Shown here piece after piece: positions 10,623 through 18,368 of a DNA stretch of 44,848 nucleotides. Position 1 is the stretch's first letter. Every line of letters begins with the position of its first letter. Source of the stretch: Candidatus Nanopelagicales bacterium (GTDB taxonomy: Bacteria; Actinomycetota; Actinomycetes; Nanopelagicales; Nanopelagicaceae); NCBI GenBank assembly GCA_030834095.1, contig JAURGA010000009.1, positions 1 to 44,848 of the forward strand, in the 5' to 3' direction. The notes beneath the pieces were generated by a model. It was not told the origin of the DNA. It saw only the letters and a program-made list of their open reading frames with translations, and searched no databases. Both the position numbers and the translations under genes were made by a program.

Positions 10623-11843
10623 ATGATTCGGAGCACTCGTAAATTCCCGAGCCTCCCATATTTTTGGTCGTTAATCGATTGGTCTCTTCCTTCGTTAAAT
10701 CCATACAAAGGCAGATTACTTCGGGCACAAACCATCGAAGATATAGCGCAAATAGCAAAAGAGCGAACCCCTGAAGTGGTATTTGATTATGTCGAGGGTG
10801 GCGCAGTTGATGAAATTGCATATGCCAGAACTCGAAATGCATTCAATAGAATCGAATTTAACACGCGGGTTATGCGCGATGTTTCAAAGATTGATACATC
10901 TGAAAAGATTTTAGGCAAGGAAGTAGATATTCCAATCTGCTTTGCGCCCACCGGTTACACCCGACTAATGCACCATGTTGGTGAGCCTGCAGTTGCGAAC
11001 GTGGCAAGCAAAAAGAATTTGATCTATGCCTTATCAACCATGGGAACAACTTCACCAGCTGAACTAGCAGAAGCAGTTCCAAATTCAAGACGCTGGTTCC
11101 AACTTTATATAATGAAAAATCGCAGCGATAGCTTGGCGGTAATTAAGCAGGCAAAAGATAATGGCTTCGAAGCTTTAGTTTTGACTGTTGATACTCCGGT
11201 TCCCGGACTCCGTTATCGCGATAACCGCAACGGCTTAACCGTGCCACCAAAAATCCGTCTTAACACAGTTTTTGCAATTGCCCGTAAACCAATCTGGTGG
11301 CTTAATTTATTCACTACTGGAAAATTAGAATTTGCGGCCTTTCGGGGCTGGGACAAACCTTTATCTGAACTTGGCGGATTAATTTTTGATCCATCCACAA
11401 CCATGAAAGAAATTACCTGGTTGCGTTCAGTCTGGAAGGGCCCAATTATTGTTAAGGGCGTTCAAAGTGTTGAAGATGCAAAGGCCATTGCAAAACTTGG
11501 AGTTCAAGGAATCATTCTTTCTAATCATGGTGGTCGACAATTTGATCGCGGCCAAGTGCCACTTGAAATACTTCCAGAAGTTGTAAAAGCTGTCGGAAAC
11601 AAAGTTGAAATCTATATTGATGGTGGAATCATGTCTGGCCTTGATGCCCTAGGAGCAATCGCTCTTGGTGCAAAAGCTGTATTCATCGGTCGTGCCTATT
11701 TATATGGCGCTATGGCCAATGGTGAAGCCGGGGTAGAGCAAGTGATTGAAATTATGCGCAAAGAATTTGAAAATGGAATGGCGCTTTCTGGCGCGACCAA
11801 TATTGCCGAAGTTCGCAAGAATGGTGCTCGAATTAGGAATTAG
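10623..11843 (+). CDS. FMN-dependent (S)-2-hydroxy-acid oxidase / L-lactate dehydrogenase
   Basis: 406 residues from the ATG at 10623 (a GTG two codons earlier is possible). The FMN-dependent alpha-hydroxyacid family is shown by FAPTGYTRLMHHVGEPAVA (about 108-126), LTVDTPVPGLRYRDNRNG (about 187-204), and the active-site motif SNHGGRQFDRG with catalytic His302 and Arg305, then IDGGIMSG and ALGAKAVFIGRAYLYG near the C-terminus for phosphate binding. It oxidises L-lactate or a similar (S)-2-hydroxy acid to the 2-oxo acid, passing electrons to quinone or oxygen. L-lactate is the likely end product of the fucose cluster 18 kb away, so it may finish that route; this is inference. Glycolate or mandelate are alternatives. 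Confidence 0.88.
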   Translation: MIRSTRKFPSLPYFWSLIDWSLPSLNPYKGRLLRAQTIEDIAQIAKERTPEVVFDYVEGGAVDEIAYARTRNAFNRIEFNTRVMRDVSKIDTSEKILGKEVDIPICFAPTGYTRLMHHVGEPAVANVASKKNLIYALSTMGTTSPAELAEAVPNSRRWFQLYIMKNRSDSLAVIKQAKDNGFEALVLTVDTPVPGLRYRDNRNGLTVPPKIRLNTVFAIARKPIWWLNLFTTGKLEFAAFRGWDKPLSELGGLIFDPSTTMKEITWLRSVWKGPIIVKGVQSVEDAKAIAKLGVQGIILSNHGGRQFDRGQVPLEILPEVVKAVGNKVEIYIDGGIMSGLDALGAIALGAKAVFIGRAYLYGAMANGEAGVEQVIEIMRKEFENGMALSGATNIAEVRKNGARIRN

Positions 11844-11889
11844 TAAGAGCGCCGCTTAATAAGGTAATCTACGCAAGCCGTAAAACCCT

Positions 11890-11974
11890 GGCGGGTTGCC
11901 CGAGCGGCCAATGGGAGGGGACTGTAAATCCCCCGGCTCTGCCTTCGAAGGTTCAAATCCTTCACCCGCCACCA
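11890..11974 (+). tRNA. tRNA-Tyr (GTA)
   Basis: A full class II tRNA can be folded: acceptor stem GGCGGGT (11890-11896) with ACCCGCC (11964-11970), discriminator A, then an encoded CCA (11972-11974). The anticodon stem GGGGA/TCCCC holds the loop CTGTAAA with anticodon GTA, the arm after it is long as expected for tRNA-Tyr, and the T-arm is GAAGG-TTCAAAT-CCTTC. CCA is encoded here but not in the three other tRNAs of the window. Confidence 0.96.
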
Positions 11975-11996
11975 TAGTTACAAAGCCGATGTATTT

Positions 11997-12046
11997 CTGT
12001 AAATCCCCATACCTTCGAAGGTTCAAATCCGCACGCCAGGCCACCA
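11997..12046 (+). pseudogene. Partial, decayed copy of the tRNA-Tyr 3' half
   Basis: Twelve bases from the anticodon region (CTGTAAATCCCC, 11997-12008) and nineteen bases covering the T-arm (12012-12030) are exact copies of the tRNA-Tyr just upstream (11922-11933 and 11942-11960). Between them only three bases remain where the tRNA has the long variable arm. The acceptor side reads GCACGCC and then a CCACCA that resembles the mature end. There is no 5' half, so it cannot fold into a tRNA. Confidence 0.75.
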
Positions 12047-12069
12047 GCAAGATATACGAGTATGCGCGT

Positions 12070-12075
12070 TAAAAT
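12070..12075 (+). promoter_or_regulatory. -10 box for a leaderless start
   Basis: TAAAAT followed by six bases (TCCCAG) and the ATG at 12082. No purine-rich ribosome binding site precedes the start, which points to transcription beginning at or next to the start codon. Confidence 0.6.
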
Positions 12076-12081
12076 TCCCAG

Positions 12082-13365
12082 ATGGCAAAAGCAATTGTTA
12101 TTGGCGCTGGAGTAATCGGCTGTTCAATCGCATTTGAAATGGCCGCTCAGGGTTATGAAGTTATTGCAGTAGATAAAGCACAAGGCCCAGGACAGGGATC
12201 AACAAGTGCTTCCAGTGCGGTAGTTCGATTTAATTATTCAACCTTCGATGCAGTTGCCCTTGCTTGGGAGTCATTTCATTGCTGGAAAAATTGGCCAGGA
12301 CATCTTGGTGAAAAACAAGAGCGCTATTCAAAGATGATAGATGTTGGTGTGGTTATGTTGGACGCACCAGTAATTTCAGGCGAGAAAACATCACAACTAT
12401 TTGATGCCGTTGGAATTCCATATGAAGTTTGGAATTCAACGGACTTGTCGAAGAATGTGACTGGAATTGATGCTGGTAAGTATTGGCCGCCTAAGAAATT
12501 AGATGACGATGGATTTTGGGAGGATGCCAAAGAGCCACTTGGCGCAATCTTTACTCCAAATGGTGGTTATATTGATGATCCTTTGCTTGCTACTGAAAAT
12601 TTGGCGCAAGCTGCACTTAGTGCCGGAGTAACATTTCGCTTTAATAGTAAGGTAACAAAAATACTTCGTGAAAGAAATAAAGTTACTGGTGTAGAACTTG
12701 ATGGCAGTGAAAAGATTCTGGCAGATATAGCCATAAATGCAGGTGGACCTTGGTCTAATCGCATCAATGAGCTTGCTGGTGTTGGGCAAGATTTCACAAT
12801 TTCGGTAAAACCAATGCGGCAAGAAGTCCATCAGATAAACACCCCAATGAATTTACTTCCTGGTCCAATAGTTGGTGATTTAGATCTTGGGACTTACATG
12901 AGATCTACGCCAACTGGATCAACTCTTATTGGTGGGACCGAACCAGAGTGTGATCGGCTTGACTGGGTTGATGATGTTGAAGCAGTAAATCTAAATAGAA
13001 CTAAAGAGTTATTTGAAGCTCAAGTAACTCGGGCAGCACGAAGATTTCCTGCTCTAAAGATTCCAAATTCACCTTCGGGTATTGCTGGTATTTATGATGT
13101 AGCAGCGGACTGGACGCCAATTTATGACCGAACTGAACTTGATGGATTCTTTGTAGCAATAGGGACAAGTGGAAATCAATTTAAGAATGCGCCGATGGTT
13201 GGAAAGCTAATGACAGAGTTGGTCGATGCAGTCAGAGCGGGCCGAGACCACGATGTAGACCCGGTGAAGGTTCGCACAGAACGCACTGGCAATGAGATAA
13301 ACCTGGGGGCCTTTTCGCGTAAACGATTATTTAATGCAGATAACACCGGAACTGTGATGGGTTAA
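12082..13365 (+). CDS. FAD-dependent oxidoreductase, D-amino acid/sarcosine oxidase (DAO) family
   Basis: 427 residues. The N-terminus AIVIGAGVIGCSIAFEMA (about 4-21) is the FAD dinucleotide-binding motif, followed by EVIAVDKAQGPGQGSTSASS, and AINAGGPWSNRINELAG (about 218-234) and the C-terminal FVAIGTSGNQFKNAPMVGKL are typical of the DAO superfamily (glycine/sarcosine/D-amino acid oxidases and related dehydrogenases). It probably oxidises a C-N bond of an amino acid or N-methyl amino acid; the substrate cannot be told. It stands next to a racemase/acetyltransferase pair and an amino acid importer, which favours amino acid catabolism. The start is leaderless. Confidence 0.85.
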   Translation: MAKAIVIGAGVIGCSIAFEMAAQGYEVIAVDKAQGPGQGSTSASSAVVRFNYSTFDAVALAWESFHCWKNWPGHLGEKQERYSKMIDVGVVMLDAPVISGEKTSQLFDAVGIPYEVWNSTDLSKNVTGIDAGKYWPPKKLDDDGFWEDAKEPLGAIFTPNGGYIDDPLLATENLAQAALSAGVTFRFNSKVTKILRERNKVTGVELDGSEKILADIAINAGGPWSNRINELAGVGQDFTISVKPMRQEVHQINTPMNLLPGPIVGDLDLGTYMRSTPTGSTLIGGTEPECDRLDWVDDVEAVNLNRTKELFEAQVTRAARRFPALKIPNSPSGIAGIYDVAADWTPIYDRTELDGFFVAIGTSGNQFKNAPMVGKLMTELVDAVRAGRDHDVDPVKVRTERTGNEINLGAFSRKRLFNADNTGTVMG

Positions 13366-13391
13366 TAACTTAAACCCAATCTAAAACCTAC

Positions 13392-14498
13392 TTAGTAAGT
13401 AATTGTTTCAACCGATCTTGTTATTGATTCCATGAATTCAATGTCAGGAACAACTCCGATTCCAATACCGCTCGGGACTTCGATATATCCATCAACCATT
13501 TCAAATGGGGTTGTTATATCTTTTTTGAAAAATCTCGATGATGCTGAAGTATCGCCAGGCAAAGAAAATCCAGGTAGAGCAGCCAAAGCTAGATTTGCTG
13601 CACGTCCGATGCCAGTTTCTAGCATTCCACCGCACCACACAGGTATCGATCTTGCTAAACAGTAATCATGGATTTTAACCGACTCAAGGTATCCACCAAC
13701 ACGTCCAGGTTTTATGTTAATTATTGAAGTGGCTTCTAATTCGAGAGCATCTTGAGCTGATGACAGGGAGATTATTGATTCATCTAAACATACTGGCGTT
13801 GACATAACCTTTGCTAACTGCGCGTGGCCCAGAATGTCATGTTCATCTAATGGCTGTTCAATCAGCAGCAAATCAAATTCATCTAGCCTCTTTAAAAGCT
13901 GCGAGTCACTTCTTGAATATGCTTGATTTGCATCTACCTGAAGTGGTTTATCAGGGAAAAGTTCTCGTATTCTTCTTACTGGCTCGACATCCCACCCCGG
14001 TTCAATTTTTAATTTGATTCGCTTGTAGCCGGCTTCTACATATGAAGTCACTTCATCAACTAGCGCTTCAATCGACGGCGCAATTCCAACCGAGACTCCG
14101 CAGGGAACCTTTGTTTTATTTGCGCCAAGGTAGGTTGCAAGTGAAATGCCAGAGATTTTCAACTGCGCATCGAGAAGAGCGGTTTCTAGGGCAGCTTTAG
14201 CCATCTGAGCACCAAGGAAAGGCTTTAGATGAGAAGCAACGCTCTCGGCTTGAATATCGCCAGCTTTATTGAGCGCAGGTATCAAGAACTCTCGCATAGT
14301 TTCCAAACATCCTGAAATATATTCGGGCGAATAAAGCGGCACCGACATTGCTACGCATTCAGACCAGCCGATGATTCCATCTTCGGTTGTAATTTTTAAG
14401 ATTAAAACTTCGCGATCAGATTGAGTGCCAAATGAAGTTCTAAATGGCCTGACAAGAGGCAAGTAAATTCTCCGAAGTTCGTACTCAAGTATCTTCAC
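13392..14498 (-). CDS. N-succinylamino acid racemase / o-succinylbenzoate synthase (enolase superfamily)
   Basis: 368 residues, the family's usual size. Residues needed for catalysis are visible: KxK at Lys162/Lys164 in YKRIKLKIEPGWD, metal ligands Asp189 (QVDANQAY), Glu214 (LLIEQPLDEHD) and Asp239 (VCLDESIIS), and the second lysine Lys263 in NIKPGRVGGY that is diagnostic for the NSAR/OSBS group. The same enzymes can make o-succinylbenzoate for menaquinone (MenC) or racemise N-succinylamino acids. The GNAT gene upstream, with which it shares one base (TAG/GTG overlap), is the usual partner of the racemase role. GTG start. No other men genes are visible here, so MenC remains possible. Confidence 0.85.
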   Translation of the reverse strand: MKILEYELRRIYLPLVRPFRTSFGTQSDREVLILKITTEDGIIGWSECVAMSVPLYSPEYISGCLETMREFLIPALNKAGDIQAESVASHLKPFLGAQMAKAALETALLDAQLKISGISLATYLGANKTKVPCGVSVGIAPSIEALVDEVTSYVEAGYKRIKLKIEPGWDVEPVRRIRELFPDKPLQVDANQAYSRSDSQLLKRLDEFDLLLIEQPLDEHDILGHAQLAKVMSTPVCLDESIISLSSAQDALELEATSIINIKPGRVGGYLESVKIHDYCLARSIPVWCGGMLETGIGRAANLALAALPGFSLPGDTSASSRFFKKDITTPFEMVDGYIEVPSGIGIGVVPDIEFMESITRSVETITY

Positions 14499-15223
14499 TA
14501 TTTCCCACTCTCAACATTGGAAAGAATATAACCGTGAGCATTTGAAAAACCAATAACCCTATAACCATTATCGAACGCAGTCAGAAATTCTGTTCTTACG
14601 CGCAAGCGCTCGGCCATCGCCTCGTCAACGCTCTTGGCTCTTAACGCAACAATATCTTCAGGTATTGCAATTCTTATCGCACCTTTGGGAATCTCAACTA
14701 AATCATCTGAAGATTGTGGGGCGCCATTCGTAACGCGCCACTTCACCATTAGACGATCAGAGGCATCGCCAGCATTTACTAAATCAGTCATGGGACCATA
14801 GAAATCTGGAAAATAAGCAGAAATCTCAACTCCAAGCTTCGAGATATTAAATCTTGCATTCTTTCTTATTAGTGGATCAAAGGTCCATGAAATAAAAGGG
14901 ATTTCTCTCTCGAGCGCCCAATTAAATTGATGGTATTTCATTAACGCACCAATACCCAGGTCTCGACTTTCCGGCATCACCGCCGACATATGTGAATGCA
15001 GATGTGTTCCACCATTGATTCCAATGAAACCAAAAGTTGCTCCAAGAATTTCATCGCCACTAAATGCTCCAGAAAAATAAGAGCCGTTATGAACGAAGGC
15101 TTGCATTAAATTTTCTGGAATCTCGCGGCCACCGCCAGGAATTGGCCAAATCGCATCAAATAAATCTAAGCCCAGATTCTGATCAGAAATACTCACAAGC
15201 TCGCGAATAACAATTGGCTCCAT
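14498..15223 (-). CDS. GNAT-family acyltransferase, COG3375-like partner of N-succinylamino acid racemase
   Basis: 241 residues. The N-terminal half looks like a GNAT fold: SYFSGAFSGDEILGATFGFIG leads into GTHLHSHMSAVMPESRDLGIGALMKYHQ (about 71-98), where RDLGIGALMK matches the acyl-CoA-binding motif A region, then FISWTFDPLIRKNARFNISKLG. This matches the predicted acyltransferase group often found beside NSAR/OSBS genes. In characterised systems it succinylates D-amino acids from succinyl-CoA. It is first in a two-gene operon with the racemase and seems to start leaderless. Function by context only. Confidence 0.75.
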   Translation of the reverse strand: MEPIVIRELVSISDQNLGLDLFDAIWPIPGGGREIPENLMQAFVHNGSYFSGAFSGDEILGATFGFIGINGGTHLHSHMSAVMPESRDLGIGALMKYHQFNWALEREIPFISWTFDPLIRKNARFNISKLGVEISAYFPDFYGPMTDLVNAGDASDRLMVKWRVTNGAPQSSDDLVEIPKGAIRIAIPEDIVALRAKSVDEAMAERLRVRTEFLTAFDNGYRVIGFSNAHGYILSNVESGK

Positions 15224-15229
15224 GCCAAG

Positions 15230-15235
15230 AGTCTA
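15230..15235 (-). promoter_or_regulatory. -10 box for a leaderless start (acyltransferase operon)
   Basis: On the minus strand TAGACT is followed by CTTGGC and the ATG at 15223, the same six-base spacing as for several other genes here. No ribosome binding site is seen. Confidence 0.55.
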
Positions 15236-15318
15236 ACGAACTAAAGCAAGGTGCCTACCTTGGAAGAAACCAGGTTTAATGGATTCCAAAGACAATAGAG
15301 TTATGGAAGACTAACTTT

Positions 15319-16053
15319 ATGAGCAGCAAAATTGCCGTTGTTACCGGTGCAGGTGGTGGAATCGGCAGCGCTATAACTGCCCGACTTATAGAAGATAATT
15401 TCCACGTCGTATCACTTGATATAAATGGTGAAAACCTTAAAAAACTTGAGTCCAACTTCTCAACCAACATAACTACCTTTATCGTTGATTTGACCTCTGC
15501 TGAGAAAATCGCGGAAGTATTTAAGAGCATTAAGGCAAAATTTGGTGGCGTTGATGCCCTGGTAAATAATGCAGGGGATTGTTTTATGTCTGAATTTCCC
15601 AATATTCCGGCGCAGGAATTCGATAAACAGATGGCAGTAAATTTCTCCTCCGCTTTTTATTGTTCTCAAGAATCAGTTAAGTTGATGTTAGAGCGCCCAG
15701 GAATCAAAAAAATTGTAAATATCTCGTCAAATGGTGCCTACAATTTCGATGTATTTGATCCACCGCACTATCGCGCTAGCAAGGCGGCGATGGATACCTT
15801 AACTAAAGATTTGGCCCGCAGATACGCCAGCGAAGGAATCTCGGTAAATTCAATTGCCCCTGCAATGACTGAGTCACCATTATTTAAAGTTCTTAGCGAA
15901 GAGATATTGCAGAAAGCTATCTCTCAAATGCCGCGAGGCGTTGCTATGAAACCAGATGAAATTGCGGCATGGGTAAGCTTTCTGATTTCAAGTGCTGGCG
16001 ATGTTTCTAGCGGAAATGTAATTATTTTAAATCAGGGAAGAGATGTCCGGTAA
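15319..16053 (+). CDS. Short-chain dehydrogenase/reductase
   Basis: 244 residues of the classical SDR fold. TGAGGGIG (9-16) binds NAD(P), NNAG is at 83-86, and the catalytic Ser136/137, Tyr151 and Lys155 are present (NISSNGAY and YRASKAAMD). An Asp in SLDINGEN after the second strand suggests NAD rather than NADP. Substrate unknown; the neighbours suggest a role in amino acid or hydroxy-acid metabolism but do not settle it. It diverges from the acyltransferase gene and meets the lactonase-like gene tail to tail 11 bases apart. GGAAGA at 15305-15310 may serve as binding site. Confidence 0.88.
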   Translation: MSSKIAVVTGAGGGIGSAITARLIEDNFHVVSLDINGENLKKLESNFSTNITTFIVDLTSAEKIAEVFKSIKAKFGGVDALVNNAGDCFMSEFPNIPAQEFDKQMAVNFSSAFYCSQESVKLMLERPGIKKIVNISSNGAYNFDVFDPPHYRASKAAMDTLTKDLARRYASEGISVNSIAPAMTESPLFKVLSEEILQKAISQMPRGVAMKPDEIAAWVSFLISSAGDVSSGNVIILNQGRDVR

Positions 16054-16064
16054 TAAGCGCTAAA

Positions 16065-16829
16065 TTAGTTATAGATTTCAGGGGCTTTTCTTAGCTCTTT
16101 CCACTGCTCTGGTCCATGACCATAAATGACATAAGCGCCGTGTTCTTTAGCTAAATCCAATATTCGAATAGCACTCGCTATCGCCTGGGCTGGATCTGTG
16201 GCATCTAGGCACCCTTCACTTATCTCAGACTCTCTAGAAATAGCATCACTGGTCAGCAGAATAGACCCGGTATTCGGGAGCGTGAGGAGTATTGATAACT
16301 CACCTGGCGTATGCCCTGGCACATGCAGAATTCTAAAGTTGGCTCCAAATTCGACGTCCGAATCAATCAACAGATATTCAGCCTCTGGCCACTCTAAAGG
16401 CTTCTTACCTCTCCAATAGATAGGTCGTTCTAGTTCTCTCTCCGCTTTACCCATAATTATTGGCACACCTGGGAATCCATCTATGTTGCCTACATGATCA
16501 ATATGAGTGTGTGAAATGATTAAATAATCTATATCGTCCTTGGTCAATCCAAGTTTTGCCAATTGAGCTGCAGGTTGGTTGTCGTAAGTAAGTTCCAGAA
16601 GCTCGCCGAACTCACCTAAGTTATCTTCTCGCGAAGCTTTTTGTAGATCTTCTGCATACTTCTCTGGAAACCCGGTATCAATAAGAATTCTTTCGCCAGC
16701 ACTTGTTTCAATTAAGAATCCAGGTATTCCAATAATTCTGCCATTGGCATGAACTGTAAAAAGTCCAAAATCTAGAACAGCCAATGAAATTGGATGGCCA
16801 AGTAATTTTCTAGGCGGCAGTGAAGACAT
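16065..16829 (-). CDS. Metallo-beta-lactamase-fold hydrolase, AHL-lactonase-like
   Basis: 254 residues. The complete dinuclear zinc motif is visible: SHTHIDHVGN (His107, His109, Asp111, His112), HVPGHTPGEL (His173), TSDAIS (Asp195) and YGHGPEQW (His238). The length and the spacing fit N-acyl homoserine lactonases (AiiA/AttM-like), though the same subgroup holds other lactonases and unknown esterases. A quorum-quenching role is possible; a lactone of carbon metabolism is equally possible. It starts behind a -10 box with no binding site, separated from the importer operon upstream by a strong terminator. Confidence 0.82.
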   Translation of the reverse strand: MSSLPPRKLLGHPISLAVLDFGLFTVHANGRIIGIPGFLIETSAGERILIDTGFPEKYAEDLQKASREDNLGEFGELLELTYDNQPAAQLAKLGLTKDDIDYLIISHTHIDHVGNIDGFPGVPIIMGKAERELERPIYWRGKKPLEWPEAEYLLIDSDVEFGANFRILHVPGHTPGELSILLTLPNTGSILLTSDAISRESEISEGCLDATDPAQAIASAIRILDLAKEHGAYVIYGHGPEQWKELRKAPEIYN

Positions 16830-16836
16830 GGCTTGA

Positions 16837-16842
16837 ATTTTA
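16837..16842 (-). promoter_or_regulatory. -10 box for a leaderless start (lactonase-like gene)
   Basis: On the minus strand TAAAAT is followed by seven bases and the ATG at 16829. No ribosome binding site precedes the start. Confidence 0.55.
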
Positions 16843-16865
16843 CTCTTTTCTAATCCAAAAATAGG

Positions 16866-16903
16866 AAAAAAAATTAGGCCCTAGATTTCCTAGGGCCTAA
16901 TTT
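16866..16903 (-). terminator. Strong intrinsic terminator of the amino acid ABC operon
   Basis: A perfect 14-base inverted repeat (arms 16871-16884 and 16890-16903, 5-base loop) rich in GGCCC. On the minus strand the stem is followed by eight T (A-run 16866-16873 on plus), giving a textbook terminator 50 bases after the binding-protein stop. Confidence 0.92.
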
Positions 16904-16952
16904 TCAAGATAATCCTTTGCTATCAGATAAAAGCTGACATTTTAGGATTTAT

Positions 16953-18200
16953 TTAGAAACGCACATCCTCGGCATCGTTAGAGCTGATTTTTCCATCAGC
17001 TGCAACTTTGTATACGCGGAATAGCGCTCCGCTTGAATCACCGGCTTCATCAAACTTTGCGGTGGTCCAAGCGCCTTGGTAGGTGAAGCTCTTTCCTGCT
17101 GCTGCTGCTTTTACAGCTTTTTTTAGCTTGGTCCATGGAATGTTCTTTCCACCCTTAGCGCCTGAAACAGCGCGAAGGCTCTTTGAAATTACTGAGCTCT
17201 TGTTGCTCTTTCCATGAATTGCTGCGAGGCAGAGTAGAACTGTTGCATCGTAGCCTGAAGCATCAACGAAAGTTTCCTTTGTTGATGGCTTTGCAGCTTT
17301 ACGATCAGCCTTCCACTTATCAGCTTTTACACCAATTGACTTTGCAGCAGTACCACTGGCACCAGCCATGATGTCAACACCAATAGTCTTTATAACATCT
17401 TCGTTATACATAGCTTCTGTGAAGAATGTCTTCTTTGGGTCCCAATTGCCGGTACGAACCAATGCTGGTCCAACCTTTGCGAAGGTGTCAGGGAAGTCAA
17501 CGATTACCCAAACATCCGGTGAACCTTCAGTTAGAAGCTTTGCTTCAGAATCAAATGTTGCGTTCTCTGGGTTCCAAAGAACTTTACGTCCGATGTCTCC
17601 GCCGCCCTTAACCCATTCGTTAGTTACAACGTTAGCAAGAGCAGTTCCGAATGAATCATTTCTTGCACCAATGCTCAAGGTAACGGTCTTGCCGAACTTC
17701 TTCTGAACGGCAGCAACAATTACTTTTCCTTGGAATGCATCTGATGGATATGTGCGGAACAACAAATCCTTATCTGCAAACTTTGTGATTGTAGGGCTTG
17801 AAGCTGCAGTTGCAATCATGACCACATTGTTTGGCACAGTCACAGATTGGGCAGCAGAAACTGTAGAACCAGAAGTTAGCGGTCCAACAATTGCATTTAC
17901 CTTGTTGCTCTTTACAAGCTTGGTTGCTGCTTCAACTGCAAGTGCAGGAGTTGCTTGATCATCTTCTGAAGCAACAATCTTGCAAGTTCCAGCTACATTT
18001 GCCTTCTTCATAGCTTTTGTAACTTGCTCTGCGCCAAATTCTGCAGCAGAAGTTAAGCCAATACCATAATCAGCATTTCCACCTGTAAGTGGGTGAATAG
18101 TACCGATTCTCATATCAACACCAGCAGCTTGGGCTGGAAGTGAGCCAACAACAAGTGCCGAAGCAACTGCTGAAGCCAATATTACATATTTAGCTTTCAT
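16953..18200 (-). CDS. Branched-chain/amide-type amino acid ABC transporter, substrate-binding protein
   Basis: 415 residues, periplasmic-binding type I (Peripla_BP_6/LivJ) fold. MRIGTIHPLTGGNADYGIG (about 30-48), AIVGPLTSGSTVSAAQ and RTYPSDAFQGKVIVAAV are family blocks. The N-terminus is a Sec signal peptide with an AQA-A cleavage site near residue 25 and no lipobox cysteine, which is unusual for a monoderm binding protein. The C-terminal third is rich in lysine. It is the last gene of the importer operon, behind a 168-base gap with its own promoter candidate. Ligand could be branched-chain amino acids, urea/amides or others. Confidence 0.9.
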   Translation of the reverse strand: MKAKYVILASAVASALVVGSLPAQAAGVDMRIGTIHPLTGGNADYGIGLTSAAEFGAEQVTKAMKKANVAGTCKIVASEDDQATPALAVEAATKLVKSNKVNAIVGPLTSGSTVSAAQSVTVPNNVVMIATAASSPTITKFADKDLLFRTYPSDAFQGKVIVAAVQKKFGKTVTLSIGARNDSFGTALANVVTNEWVKGGGDIGRKVLWNPENATFDSEAKLLTEGSPDVWVIVDFPDTFAKVGPALVRTGNWDPKKTFFTEAMYNEDVIKTIGVDIMAGASGTAAKSIGVKADKWKADRKAAKPSTKETFVDASGYDATVLLCLAAIHGKSNKSSVISKSLRAVSGAKGGKNIPWTKLKKAVKAAAAGKSFTYQGAWTTAKFDEAGDSSGALFRVYKVAADGKISSNDAEDVRF

Positions 18201-18282
18201 ATCTCTCCTAGGTTTAACTTAACTTTTTAGGTTAAGGCAAGTGGCTACATATCGACACAAATGTAACTTTAATTGTAGAAAA

Positions 18283-18311
18283 ATAATAGGGTTCCTCCAG
18301 GATATTTTGAA
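18283..18311 (-). promoter_or_regulatory. Candidate internal promoter for the amino acid binding protein
   Basis: On the minus strand TTCAAA (plus 18306-18311) and TATTAT (plus 18283-18288) are 17 bases apart. It would give a 5' leader of about 75 bases and allow extra binding protein relative to the membrane and ATPase subunits. AGGAGAG just before the ATG is the ribosome binding site. Confidence 0.5.
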
Positions 18312-18368
18312 AAAGTGATAGGAATTCGAGAATATCTACGCGGAGAAGTTATAACTTTTTGGTAACAA

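Noticed and set aside
11856-12050. Open frame on the minus strand across the tRNA-Tyr, with a GEGFEPSKAEPGDLQSPPIG segment
   Set aside because: It is the well-known spurious translation of a tRNA gene and its copy; the tRNA on the plus strand explains the sequence.
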